Shown: positions 1 through 8,382, counted from the first letter of the stretch. The stretch: DNA of 34,889 nucleotides from Flavobacteriales bacterium (GCA_007693635.1 REDE01000069.1:1-34889); one strand, 5' to 3'. The notes: a model not told the origin generated them from the sequence alone. A program made the numbers and translations.

Positions 1-82
1 AGCTTAACCCATAGCTGTCTTGTATATCAAAAATTACTACAGCCAAATATGAATTTGTTGAATTCAGGGTATATGTGGTAAA

Positions 83-709
83 TTAAAACAGTTTGTTTTT
101 TATGCAAAAATCAATGACATCGTTGCTTGATCGAACCTTCAATTTTTTCATCATGTTGTATTTATGTGTTTCAACGGTTCTTCTGCTAATATTTAATTTA
201 TTGGCTATTTCATTTACTGAAAACCTTTCATAAACGAATTTCATAATTTCTTTTTCTCTATTTGATAGGATATGCAATATTGAGCTATTTTTTGAGTGTA
301 TTGACTCCCAGGCAAAGGTTTTTATTTTTGGCTGAATATAAACTTTGTGCTGATTTATAGAATCTATGGCTTTAGGCAATAGGTCAATGTCGTTTTTTGA
401 GATTGCGCTAATTTCAAAATATGGAATCTTGTCAATGTAGTTGTTAAAACCTTCATCGATTGTGATTAGGATTTTAATCTTGGGCAAGCTGCTTAGTATT
501 GATGTCAACATTTCGCATTTTTCAATTCCATTAGAGCAATTAGAAGTGATTAATATTTGTTCGTTATTAGCATTCGAATGACACATAAATGTGTATATGT
601 TTTCTAATGTTTCAATCTTTTGATTCTTGAAGTTTTGTTTTACTATTCTTGAAATAGTACGCCTATATTGCTCAAGAGAAGAGACTATCGAAATCTTATT
701 GAATTCCAT
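83..709 (-). CDS. LuxR-family DNA-binding regulator with degenerate receiver-like N-terminus
   Basis: This 208-residue protein has a clear C-terminal LuxR/GerE helix-turn-helix at about residues 146-205 (LSNREKEIMKF, then VNEIANKLNISRRTVETHKYNMMKKL). The N-terminal 125 residues have the alternating strand/helix look and size of a response-regulator receiver. However, the acidic pair expected after the first strand is replaced (ISIVSSLE), and the phospho-acceptor aspartate after the third strand is replaced by Ser/Asn (ILITSNCSNG). If it is a receiver, it is probably not controlled by ordinary Asp phosphorylation. No histidine kinase gene is adjacent. The start ATG is the only good one. The DNA-binding call is secure; the regulon and signal are unknown. 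Confidence 0.85.
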   Translation of the reverse strand: MEFNKISIVSSLEQYRRTISRIVKQNFKNQKIETLENIYTFMCHSNANNEQILITSNCSNGIEKCEMLTSILSSLPKIKILITIDEGFNNYIDKIPYFEISAISKNDIDLLPKAIDSINQHKVYIQPKIKTFAWESIHSKNSSILHILSNREKEIMKFVYERFSVNEIANKLNISRRTVETHKYNMMKKLKVRSSNDVIDFCIKNKLF

Positions 710-1232
710 TTGCGTAAATTATTTTATCAAAAGCTTTGATTTATTATTCAAAAAAACATCCTTGTAGAGGCATGTGAGTTTCTGATTCTCAGTTTTTGCC
801 GCCTTCTGGTTGTTGAGTGTTATCACCTTTTAATTCACAAATTGTAATTAGAATAATGAGGTAAAGTGTAAGCAACAAATTTGTTAAAGGATGATTAATC
901 AATTAGTTTTCAAAATTAGGGTAAATAGTTAAACTTTTTTTATATTTAACATTTTTGTCAGATAAATTAGTTTTTTTTTAGAAATTTCATCTTCAAACAA
1001 GTATATATATCGTCGTTGATTATGTTGTAAGTTATGAGATGTAATATAAAAGGTTCTCAAGGTAGTCTTTCTCTTTTTGATATACGGATCAACTAATTTA
1101 GCTGCTTGCTTGGAAAGCTTGGCGGACAAGGTTTACACTTCATTTTTGAACGCATTTTTCAATATAAATCCGTCATTATTTCATGATTTTTTCAGCTATT
1201 TTTTGATAGAATGCTAAAATACCAAAAAACAA
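710..1232. other. Mostly non-coding, AT-rich stretch
   Basis: Between the LuxR-type regulator and the DUF2723 gene there is no convincing gene. It is AT-rich and contains only the doubtful 66-codon ORF at 929-1129. I see no hairpin terminator, tRNA or repeat here. The far right end leads into the promoter proposed for the DUF2723 gene. Confidence 0.5.
929..1129 (-). CDS. Doubtful small basic ORF
   Basis: This is an open frame of 66 codons that begins only with TTG (no in-frame ATG before a stop upstream). It encodes a Lys/Arg-rich product (AAKLVDPYIKKRKTTLRTFYI). I recognise no family. It lies in otherwise empty AT-rich DNA, where chance frames of this length are common, so it may not be a gene. 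A remnant of a longer gene is possible but unsupported. Confidence 0.2.
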   Translation of the reverse strand: MSAKLSKQAAKLVDPYIKKRKTTLRTFYITSHNLQHNQRRYIYLFEDEISKKKLIYLTKMLNIKKV

Positions 1233-1264
1233 TTGTGCAAGCTGAATAATGTTTGCTATTTTCG
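1233..1264 (+). promoter_or_regulatory. Putative Bacteroidota-type promoter for the DUF2723 operon
   Basis: TTG at 1233-1235, a 21-nt spacer, then TATTTTCG at 1257-1264. The latter is one mismatch from the TAnnTTTG -7 consensus of Bacteroidota sigma-A promoters. It lies 24 nt before the ATG at 1289. It would place transcription start after the TTG codon at 1253, which argues against the longer ORF-track start. Confidence 0.45.
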
Positions 1265-1288
1265 CAGCGAAACTTTTTAAACCTGTCG

Positions 1289-4200
1289 ATGGAAACTGTT
1301 TACAAGAAAATCAACAATCTTACAGGCTGGGCTGTCTTTGCCATAGCTACAATCGTTTATGTCTTAACTGTAGAGCCTACAACCAGTTTCTGGGATTGTG
1401 GTGAATACATTGCGACCTCCGTAAAATTACAAATTGGGCACCCACCAGGTGCGCCTTTGTTTCAGCTTTTGGGTGCAGTTTTCGCTCTTTTCGCATTTGG
1501 TGATTGGTCACAAATGGCTTATTGGGTAAATATAATGTCGGCGCTATCTTCATCATTTACCATTCTTTTCCTTTTTTGGACCATCACCGCTATGGGGCGT
1601 AAAATTGCTGAGTCGCAAGGAGGATTGTCAGAAAAGTCATTTCTTCCAATCATGGCAAGCGGTGCGGTTGGAGCCCTGGCGTACACATTTAGTGATTCAT
1701 TCTGGTTTTCGGCTGTTGAAGGTGAGGTGTATGCCATGTCGTCGCTCTTTACTGCAATGGCTTTCTGGGCTATTTTTAAGTGGGAACGTGAAATGGACAC
1801 CAATCCAAAGGCCAACCGTTGGCTGATATTTATCGCTTATGTTGTAGGACTCTCCGTGGGCGTGCATATCTTGGTCTTCTTAACAATCCCGGCTATTACT
1901 GTAATTTATTTCTTTAAACGTGCAGAAAAGGTTGATGCGTGGACTTTTATCAAAGCAAACGTCATCGGCGTAGTTGTTTTGGGATTTGTGTTTGCTGCGC
2001 TCATTCCGTTTGTGTTGAACATGTTTGGTAAATTGGAAATCTGGTCAGTGAACTCTCTAGGACTTCCCTTTGATAGTGGTACTTTGCTGGCTACCTTACT
2101 TTTATTTGGGTTTTTTGTTGGCGGACTTTTGTACACAGCCAAAACAAAAAAGGTGCACTGGAATACCGCAATTCTCTGTGTATTTTTCATTTTATTGGGT
2201 TATTCGTCGTTTATCACACTGGCCATTCGTTCCAATGCCAATCCGCCAATTGATGAGAACAATCCCGAGGACGCAACGAGTTTGTTGAGTTACTATAAGC
2301 GCGAGCAGTACGGCGATTTGCCTCTGTTGTACGGACAGTATTTCAATGCTCCTCTAGATCGAAATAAGCCGTATTCAGACGGTAAACCCACATTTGAACG
2401 CAACGAGGAGTTGGGTAAATATGTTGTGGTCAATGATGGTCGTCTTTCTGTTCCAAATTTTGATAAGCGCTACAAAACATTCTTGCCTCGTATGTGGAGT
2501 CCAGACCCTCGACATGCGGAAAACTATCGGAAAATCTCCGGAATGAGCCCAAATCAGGAGATTCCAACTTTCGGGCAAAACATGAAATTCATGTTTAGTT
2601 TCCAGTTTGGGTATATGTACTGGCGATATTTTATGTGGAATTTTGCCGGACGACAAAATGATGAGCAGGGATATTTGGATCTGACGCGTGGTAATTGGAT
2701 ATCAGGGATTCCTTTTGTCGATTCCATGAGACTCGGACCGCAAAAAGATTTGCCGTATTATATGGCAACTAATCCCGCACGAAATACGTATTATTTGCTT
2801 CCACTATTTTTGGGTATAGCCGGTTTAATTTATCATTTCAAGCGAAATAATAAAGATGCTTGGGCAGTTACGCTCATTTTTCTCTTTACAGGCTTAATGG
2901 TTTTAGTATACACAAATCAGAGACCATTCGAGCCTCGAGAACGTGATTACGCAGTTGTGGGTTCCTTCTATGCCTATGCAATGTGGATTGGCCTAGGAGT
3001 GTACGCGCTTATCGATTGGATTCAACGACGGTATAAACACGCTATGATTCCCATTGCCGTTAGTGTTGGGTGTCTGTTGCTCGTCCCGGGCATGATGGCC
3101 ATGCAGAATTGGGACGACCACGACCGTTCTAATCGATACACAGCTCGGGATATTGCCAAGGCTTATCTTGATAGCTGTGAGCCTAATGCCATTATTTTTA
3201 CAAATGGAGATAATGATACCTTCCCTCTCTGGTATGTCCAAGAAGTCGAAGGGTATCGCACCGACGTACGTGTGGTTAATCTGAGTTTATTGAATACAGA
3301 TTGGTACATCGACTCGATGAAGCGCAAAGCATACGAAGCAGATCCTGTGCCTTTTACCTTCGAGCGAGAACAATACGTGCAGGGAACACGTGATGCTATT
3401 TATTTTATGGAACGACGCGGAGCAGGTTCAATCTGGGATATCGACCGTTTTATCAATACTTGGGTGAAGAGCGATAATAAACAGACGAGAGCCATGGCGC
3501 AAGGTGGCCGTGAAATCCAGTTTTATCCTGTAAAGAAATTACGGGTGCCTATCGATCGCGATGCAGTTATTCGTAATGGCGTGGTTGCTGAAAGTGATTA
3601 TGACCGTATCGTTGACGAACACATAATTGATATGTCTAGCACCTCCATGCTTTCCAAGCGCGATATTATGGTTCTGGATTTAATTGCTCACAACAATTGG
3701 GAACGTCCGATTTATTTCTCTATAACCGTTGGTAGTTCGCCAAAAGATTACTTCTGGTTGACCGATTACTTCCGCTTGGAAGGTTTGGCATACCGCTATG
3801 TTCCTATTAAAAATCCCGAGCAATCACAGGGTTACAATTACGGATTTGTGGATACAGACCGAATGTACGACAATCTCATGAATAAGTTTGAGTTTGGAAA
3901 TGCTAATGATCCAAGTGTCTACCTCGACGAAACGAACCGTCGTATGGCCTCAAATTTCCGCAACATTTATGCGCGCTTAGGCTTGGCCTTGGCTAGAAAA
4001 GGCGAAAAGGAACGTGCAGTGGAGGTTTTGGATCGAATTATGGACGAAATGCCTGAGCATAACTTCCCTTTCAATTTCTTCATTATGGGAATTATCGAAG
4101 CCTATTATCAAGCAGGAGATATCGACAAGGGCAACGCCTTGGTGGAAACTTTTGCCGATCGATTGGAAAGTGAACTCCGCTATTACCAAAAGTTTAGCGG

Positions 4201-4345
4201 AAGTAAACGCAAAGCTTTGAGTTCGGAAATCAGCCAAGCAAGCCAATACTTCCAGTATCTTGTTAGCATAAATGCTCGATTTGGCGGTCAGGAAAATATT
4301 CAAAATTCCGAGCTGTTCAAACGCTATCAGCAATTTGCTCAATAG
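1289..4345 (+). CDS. DUF2723 family multi-spanning membrane protein (GT-C-like)
   Basis: This 1018-residue protein matches the DUF2723 family typical of Bacteroidota. The N-terminus METVYKKINNLTGW is followed by the family signature EPTTSFWDCGEYIATSVKLQIGHPPGAP. Many hydrophobic helices span roughly residues 15-330 and 500-600, and a large soluble C-terminal half ends with TPR-like helices (LALARKGEKERAVEVLDRIM). The family has the topology of GT-C membrane glycosyltransferases, with acidic residues in the first extracytoplasmic loop. Transfer of sugar to protein or lipid is an inference, and the substrate is unknown. I chose ATG 1289 rather than the TTG at 1253 because family members begin at this point and a promoter-like -7 box lies between the two. 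A NodB deacetylase follows after 6 bp, suggesting one transcript. Confidence 0.9.
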   Translation: METVYKKINNLTGWAVFAIATIVYVLTVEPTTSFWDCGEYIATSVKLQIGHPPGAPLFQLLGAVFALFAFGDWSQMAYWVNIMSALSSSFTILFLFWTITAMGRKIAESQGGLSEKSFLPIMASGAVGALAYTFSDSFWFSAVEGEVYAMSSLFTAMAFWAIFKWEREMDTNPKANRWLIFIAYVVGLSVGVHILVFLTIPAITVIYFFKRAEKVDAWTFIKANVIGVVVLGFVFAALIPFVLNMFGKLEIWSVNSLGLPFDSGTLLATLLLFGFFVGGLLYTAKTKKVHWNTAILCVFFILLGYSSFITLAIRSNANPPIDENNPEDATSLLSYYKREQYGDLPLLYGQYFNAPLDRNKPYSDGKPTFERNEELGKYVVVNDGRLSVPNFDKRYKTFLPRMWSPDPRHAENYRKISGMSPNQEIPTFGQNMKFMFSFQFGYMYWRYFMWNFAGRQNDEQGYLDLTRGNWISGIPFVDSMRLGPQKDLPYYMATNPARNTYYLLPLFLGIAGLIYHFKRNNKDAWAVTLIFLFTGLMVLVYTNQRPFEPRERDYAVVGSFYAYAMWIGLGVYALIDWIQRRYKHAMIPIAVSVGCLLLVPGMMAMQNWDDHDRSNRYTARDIAKAYLDSCEPNAIIFTNGDNDTFPLWYVQEVEGYRTDVRVVNLSLLNTDWYIDSMKRKAYEADPVPFTFEREQYVQGTRDAIYFMERRGAGSIWDIDRFINTWVKSDNKQTRAMAQGGREIQFYPVKKLRVPIDRDAVIRNGVVAESDYDRIVDEHIIDMSSTSMLSKRDIMVLDLIAHNNWERPIYFSITVGSSPKDYFWLTDYFRLEGLAYRYVPIKNPEQSQGYNYGFVDTDRMYDNLMNKFEFGNANDPSVYLDETNRRMASNFRNIYARLGLALARKGEKERAVEVLDRIMDEMPEHNFPFNFFIMGIIEAYYQAGDIDKGNALVETFADRLESELRYYQKFSGSKRKALSSEISQASQYFQYLVSINARFGGQENIQNSELFKRYQQFAQ

Positions 4346-4351
4346 GTAATT

Positions 4352-4960
4352 ATGATTCGCTTGCCTTACGTTCCTCGATGGACTAATTGGATTTTTCCGC
4401 AAATGGAATGGCAAACGGGTAGGCGAGAAATTGCGTTGACTTTTGATGATGGCCCACACCCAGAAATTACCCCTTGGGTATTGAATGAGCTTGCTAAGAG
4501 AAATATGGTCGCGACTTTTTTTTGTGTGGGTGAAAATGTACAGAGAAATAATGCAGTCTTTGCCGATCTCTTGAATTCTGGAAATGCTGTGGGTAATCAT
4601 ACGCACCAGCATCTGCGTGGCACCGAGGTCGGCGTGGAAGAGTATATTCGCGATGTGGAAACCGCTGCTGAATTTATTTCTACTAAACTTTTTCGGCCCC
4701 CTTACGGTCGAATTGCCAAATCTCAAGTCGAGAAGTTAGTTGCGCAAAACTATCGAATTATTATGTGGGAGGTTCTTAGCTACGATTTCGACGCGAATTT
4801 ATCTCCCGATTACTGCTTCAAGATTCTTTCAAGATATACACGCGAAGGATCTATTGTGGTTTTTCACGATTCTGAAAAGGCCTGGCCTCGTTTGAAATCT
4901 TGTTTGCCAAAGTACTTGGACTGGCTCGTGCAAAATAATCATTTAACAACCCTAGTTTAG
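4352..4960 (+). CDS. NodB-type polysaccharide deacetylase family protein
   Basis: A 202-residue carbohydrate esterase family 4 domain almost without extra sequence. Visible motifs are TFDDGP (Asp32/Asp33, catalytic base and metal ligand), NHTHQH (His83 and His87, metal ligands), RPPYGR (115-120) and VVFHDS near residue 170 (the late catalytic His motif). The enzyme is expected to remove N- or O-acetyl groups from an amino-sugar polymer. It has no recognisable signal peptide, which is unusual for a peptidoglycan or capsule deacetylase; it may act on a cytoplasmic or lipid-linked precursor. It lies 6 bp after the DUF2723 gene and 10 bp before exonuclease III, so co-transcription is likely. The substrate is not determined. 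Confidence 0.9.
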   Translation: MIRLPYVPRWTNWIFPQMEWQTGRREIALTFDDGPHPEITPWVLNELAKRNMVATFFCVGENVQRNNAVFADLLNSGNAVGNHTHQHLRGTEVGVEEYIRDVETAAEFISTKLFRPPYGRIAKSQVEKLVAQNYRIIMWEVLSYDFDANLSPDYCFKILSRYTREGSIVVFHDSEKAWPRLKSCLPKYLDWLVQNNHLTTLV

Positions 4961-4970
4961 TGTGCGAAGT

Positions 4971-5735
4971 ATGACTCGAATCGTATCCTGGAATGTGAAT
5001 GGACTCAGGGCCATAGTGAAGAAAAACTTTTTTGAGGCAGTTGACTTTTTACAGGCAGACGTTATTTGCTTACAGGAAACCAAGGCGCAAAACGACGAAG
5101 TTCAAAAGGCTTTGTTTGGCTTGAACGGGTATCATGTTTACGTGAATAGTGCAGAGCGAAAAGGATATTCAGGTGTAGCGGTTCTAAGTAAAATGGAAGC
5201 TATCTCGGTTTCGTACGGAATCGGTATGGAGGAACACGATGCGGAAGGTAGGGTGATTACGCTTGAGTTTGCCGATTACTTTATTGTGGGTGTCTATGTC
5301 CCTAATTCTGGAAATGCGTTGGTTCGATTGCCTTATCGCCGTGAATGGGATAAGGCCTTTTTAGCTTACGCAGATAATCTTGCTCAAGTAAAGCCAGTGG
5401 TTCTATGTGGTGATTTAAACGTTGCACACCAGGCCATCGATCTTGCACGACCTGAGGCCAATTACAATAAAACCCCAGGGTATACGCAGGACGAAATTGA
5501 CGGCTTTCAAGCTTTTATCGATCGAGCTTGGGTCGACACGTTCAGATACCTGCATCCAGATACGGTGCGTTATTCTTGGTGGAGCTATCGTGGTGGAGCG
5601 CGTGAACGCAATGTCGGTTGGCGATTGGATTATTTATTGGTTAGTCCACAGCTTGTTCAACAATTAATTGATTCTTTTATTTATACGGAAATTACCGGCT
5701 CCGATCATTGTCCGGTAGCAATTGAAATACGATAA
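4971..5735 (+). CDS. xth: Exodeoxyribonuclease III (AP endonuclease)
   Basis: A 254-residue endonuclease/exonuclease/phosphatase fold enzyme of the ExoIII/ExoA type. It incises DNA at abasic sites and trims 3' ends in base-excision repair. Motifs: IVSWNVNGLRA at the N-terminus, LQETKAQ (metal ligand Glu36), GDLNVAH (catalytic Asp/Asn), the family signature NVGWRLDYLLVS, and the terminal GSDHCPV with the catalytic His. The length is normal for the family. ATG 4971 gives the canonical start MTRIVSWN; the GTG at 4962 used in the ORF track adds three unsupported residues. It is the third gene of a tight plus-strand run; the functional link to its neighbours is probably only transcriptional. Confidence 0.95.
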   Translation: MTRIVSWNVNGLRAIVKKNFFEAVDFLQADVICLQETKAQNDEVQKALFGLNGYHVYVNSAERKGYSGVAVLSKMEAISVSYGIGMEEHDAEGRVITLEFADYFIVGVYVPNSGNALVRLPYRREWDKAFLAYADNLAQVKPVVLCGDLNVAHQAIDLARPEANYNKTPGYTQDEIDGFQAFIDRAWVDTFRYLHPDTVRYSWWSYRGGARERNVGWRLDYLLVSPQLVQQLIDSFIYTEITGSDHCPVAIEIR

Positions 5736-5739
5736 CTCT

Positions 5740-6285
5740 ATGAAAACTGTCGCTTCTGTTTTTTCTCGTCTTCAAACTGCAGTTGTTCATGCAGGATCTA
5801 CTAGTTTGTTTGTTTTTCTCGGACTTCTTCTAGCATTTCCCGCATTGGCGCAGCGCGAGAAAATCCCTAACTTCGAAGGAACGGTGATCGCTCCGTTATT
5901 ATTTGAACGCGATATTGAGGAACAAGAAGCCTTGCTCTTTATTGAATTTACTAGCGATTCCCTGCCAACGGAGATTGTTGTAGGTTTTATTAATGAAGAT
6001 TTTCCTTTGAGTTTGCAAGACGAAGTCCCTCTGCACGAATGGCCTTCTTTTATTTTTGGTAAAAATGAAGATGCTGTGGCTTTTCTCTTGGATGTACCGA
6101 ATTTTCCTGAGGCAATCGCCATTGAAGCTATTAATTTCGACGATGCATATCCTCGGGTTATTATGGTGATGATTCCTTTGGAAAAGGGCTTTATTTTGGG
6201 TGCGCTTCGTTCTACGGAAAAGCGTTTTTATGACGTTGAAACCTTGTTTTATTCGACCATTCGGAGCTTGGAATTGCTTGACTAA
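5740..6285 (+). CDS. Unknown exported protein
   Basis: A 181-residue protein I do not recognise. Residues 1-37 look like a signal peptide (basic start, hydrophobic FVFLGLLLAFPALA, cleavage around ALA-Q). The mature part is acidic (GTVIAPLLFERDIEEQEALLFIEF), with a phenylalanine- and glutamate-rich mix suggesting a small soluble periplasmic domain. There are no cysteines, no lipobox and no recognisable catalytic motif. The ATG at 5740 is 4 bp after the xth stop; the ORF track's TTG at 5722 lies inside xth. Close spacing suggests it is the last gene of the DUF2723-nodB-xth transcript. Confidence 0.8.
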   Translation: MKTVASVFSRLQTAVVHAGSTSLFVFLGLLLAFPALAQREKIPNFEGTVIAPLLFERDIEEQEALLFIEFTSDSLPTEIVVGFINEDFPLSLQDEVPLHEWPSFIFGKNEDAVAFLLDVPNFPEAIAIEAINFDDAYPRVIMVMIPLEKGFILGALRSTEKRFYDVETLFYSTIRSLELLD

Positions 6286-6410
6286 TCTTTGATTTTCTGT
6301 TTATTGGCAACTCGTTGACTCAGAAAGTTATTTTACCTGTTATTAAATTGGTTTTTCTTTCCTTCATGTAGTCATTCGATTGTAAATTAGCCAACTGAAA
6401 GAACTAGTTT

Positions 6411-7151
6411 ATGACGCGCTCGTTGCACAGTTTATTGATGGACGCAAAAGGTAGTAATAGAACGCTTTTTGCGATGTTAATCGATCCGGATAAGAAGCCC
6501 GATGAGGTTTTCTATGAGCGCGTTCTGAATGCGTCCAAGGCTGGTGTTAATCTCTTTTTTGTTGGCGGAAGTCTCTTGCAAGATGATTTTTTGGAGCAGA
6601 CGGTCGATGTTCTTAAGTCTGTTTCGAATGTGCCTGTGGTGCTCTTTCCCGGTTCTGCAATGCAGATTACCAAGAATGCCGATGCGATTCTATTCCTTTC
6701 TCTAATATCGGGGCGAAACCCTGATTTATTGATCGGACAACAAGTCGTTGCCGCCCCTTATGTAAAGAAGAGTGGTTTAGAGTCCATTGCGACTGGCTAT
6801 ATGCTGATTGATGGTGGAACTATGACAACGGCTCACTATATTTCTCAAACCCGCCCTATTCCTTCTTCGAACATCGCCGTTGCTGTCAATACCGCGCTTG
6901 CGGGTGAGATGCTTGGACTTTCAGCCATTTATCTCGATTGTGGTAGTGGAGCAAAAGCACCGGTTTCAGCCGATATGATACGTGCCGTTTCTGAGGCAGT
7001 GGACATTCCAGTAATTGTTGGTGGGGGAATACGAACAACTCATGAAGTTGAAAGTGCCGCAAAAGCAGGGGCAACGGTAGTAGTTGTGGGCAATGCGCTA
7101 GAGGAAAACCCCTCATTATTGCAGTCTTTGATAGCATCTGCCACAGGCTAA
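6411..7151 (+). CDS. Geranylgeranylglyceryl phosphate synthase family protein
   Basis: A 246-residue TIM-barrel of the PcrB/GGGPS family, which joins sn-glycerol-1-phosphate to a polyprenyl diphosphate through an ether bond. Motifs: FAMLIDPDK near residues 20-28 (metal/diphosphate site), FVGGSLL at the end of an early strand, GYMLIDGGT in the middle, and the phosphate-binding IVGGGIRTTHEV followed by VVVVGNALEENP. Bacteroidota carry group II GGGPS enzymes, and one from Flavobacterium has been characterised; the product's role in these bacteria is not well settled. No glycerol-1-phosphate dehydrogenase lies in the window. A separate transcript is plausible because 125 bp separate it from the gene before. 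Confidence 0.92.
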   Translation: MTRSLHSLLMDAKGSNRTLFAMLIDPDKKPDEVFYERVLNASKAGVNLFFVGGSLLQDDFLEQTVDVLKSVSNVPVVLFPGSAMQITKNADAILFLSLISGRNPDLLIGQQVVAAPYVKKSGLESIATGYMLIDGGTMTTAHYISQTRPIPSSNIAVAVNTALAGEMLGLSAIYLDCGSGAKAPVSADMIRAVSEAVDIPVIVGGGIRTTHEVESAAKAGATVVVVGNALEENPSLLQSLIASATG

Positions 7152-7194
7152 ACTTTTGATGTCTTATCGGTCTTTTTGATTTTTCTTGGTGGTC

Positions 7195-7202
7195 TATATT
7201 TG
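7195..7202 (+). promoter_or_regulatory. Perfect -7 box immediately before pnuC
   Basis: TATATTTG matches TAnnTTTG exactly and ends only 4 nt before the pnuC ATG at 7207. A TTTG at 7175-7178 is 16 nt upstream, shorter than usual. If used, transcription would start at or very near the ATG, giving a leaderless or near-leaderless mRNA. It may equally be chance in AT-rich DNA. Confidence 0.3.
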
Positions 7203-7206
7203 GCCC

Positions 7207-7755
7207 ATGAATCCATCGCGTCTATTTGAACTTTCCGCAGTTGTTTCTAGTCTTTTTTACACCTACCTAATTGGCATAGGATCAGTTTATTGCTGGGGTT
7301 TTGCGCTTTATTCAGGTTTGGTTTTTACGTATTTGTGTTTTTCTAAGCGCATCTATGCCGAAGCTTTTCTTCACGTCTTTTACTTTGTAATTGGCATTTA
7401 TGGCTGGCTCAATTGGGGTGAGAATAGCTCCAACGGATTTTCCACTAGTCTGCCTTGGGATATTCACATTCTTGCGATCATTGGATTGTCGGTTATTTCT
7501 TTTTGGATAGCCAAACTTCTTGGGCGTTTCAGTGATGCCAAAATGGTGTACTTGGATTCTTTTACTACAGTATTTAGTATTTGGGCGACGGTATTAATGG
7601 TTCAGCTGATTGTAGATAATTGGATATACTTTCTCTTTATTAATGCAGCGGCGTTTTTTCTCTATTTTTCCCGTAAGCTCTATTTTACAGCGGCTTTAAT
7701 GATTGTTTACGTTGCTCTTTCCATTAAAGGTTATCAAGAATGGTTGACTCTGTGA
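7207..7755 (+). CDS. pnuC: PnuC-family nicotinamide riboside transporter
   Basis: A 182-residue integral membrane protein with about seven hydrophobic helices and the family pattern YFVIGIYGWLNWG in the middle. PnuC proteins facilitate uptake of nicotinamide riboside, which is trapped by phosphorylation inside the cell. The ATG at 7207 gives the usual short N-terminus (MNPSRLFELSAV); the ORF track's TTG at 7186 adds seven residues. Its 3' end overlaps the start of a NadR-type kinase by 16 nt, strong support for translational coupling and for nicotinamide riboside as substrate. Some Bacteroidota paralogues (PnuT) carry thiamine instead; I see no thiamine gene or TPP riboswitch here. Confidence 0.9.
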   Translation: MNPSRLFELSAVVSSLFYTYLIGIGSVYCWGFALYSGLVFTYLCFSKRIYAEAFLHVFYFVIGIYGWLNWGENSSNGFSTSLPWDIHILAIIGLSVISFWIAKLLGRFSDAKMVYLDSFTTVFSIWATVLMVQLIVDNWIYFLFINAAAFFLYFSRKLYFTAALMIVYVALSIKGYQEWLTL

Positions 7756-8249
7756 TTCGTGTTGCCGTGGTAGGCCCGGAATCCTCTGGTAAATCCACAC
7801 TAGCAGCTGCATTAGCTGAAAGAATTGCCGGCGCTTGCTTGGTGACTGAGTATGCACGTAATTTTCTTTCTACGCGTCCAAAATATTCGTATGGTGATTT
7901 GGTGAAAATCGCCAAGGGCCAACTTGAGTTGGAGAAGAAGGCAGGCACTGGGTATGGCGTGCGTATTTTGGATACGGATATGCTAACCATATTTATCTGG
8001 TCGAGGTTTGTCTTTGGACGTGTTGATGCTGAAATCAACCGTATGTTTCTCAATACCTTACCCGATTTGTATTTGCTTTGTCGGCCAGATATTCCCTGGG
8101 AATATGACCCCTTGCGGGAACATCCACATCAGCGCGATGAAATTTTTGACTTGAATCTACAGTTGATTAAGCGTACCGGTGTACAATATGTAATATTGGA
8201 GGGTGATTTTGATTCTCGGCTGAATAAAGCACTGGCGTCTTTTATTTAA
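7740..8249 (+). CDS. NadR-type nicotinamide riboside kinase (AAA_28 P-loop ATPase)
   Basis: A 169-residue P-loop kinase. The Walker A motif is GPESSGKST at residues 12-20, followed by TEYARNFL, a LDTD motif near residue 80 and the lid-like CRPDIPWEYDPLREHPHQRDEIF near residue 120. This arrangement matches the ribosylnicotinamide kinase domain of NadR, without the HTH repressor or adenylyltransferase parts. It is expected to convert nicotinamide riboside to NMN. It starts inside pnuC (16-nt overlap), so transport and trapping are co-expressed. Function is inferred from motifs plus neighbour; a thiamine-related kinase is the less likely alternative. Confidence 0.87.
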   Translation: MVDSVIRVAVVGPESSGKSTLAAALAERIAGACLVTEYARNFLSTRPKYSYGDLVKIAKGQLELEKKAGTGYGVRILDTDMLTIFIWSRFVFGRVDAEINRMFLNTLPDLYLLCRPDIPWEYDPLREHPHQRDEIFDLNLQLIKRTGVQYVILEGDFDSRLNKALASFI

Positions 8250-8382
8250 CGCTATAAAAAAACAGCTGGTTAAGATTGTTATGTTTGAGTTTGTTGGGCT
8301 GCTTTTAGCTTTGATTACTTCAAACGGTCATAAAATATCGTTTTCATCAAGTCAATACCGCTCTTTTACGTGGTTTTTTTAT

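Noticed and set aside
1-82. Possible terminator after the LuxR-type gene
   Set aside because: The AAAACA/TGTTTT repeat near 85 is short, AT-only and mostly within coding sequence; nothing else is visible in these bases.
3977-4726. 249-codon minus-strand ORF across the DUF2723/NodB junction
   Set aside because: It lies antisense to two well-supported genes, has no recognisable domain and looks like a shadow of their codon usage.
7152-7206. Possible TPP or other riboswitch before pnuC
   Set aside because: The gap is only 55 bp and shows no conserved riboswitch core or strong stems.
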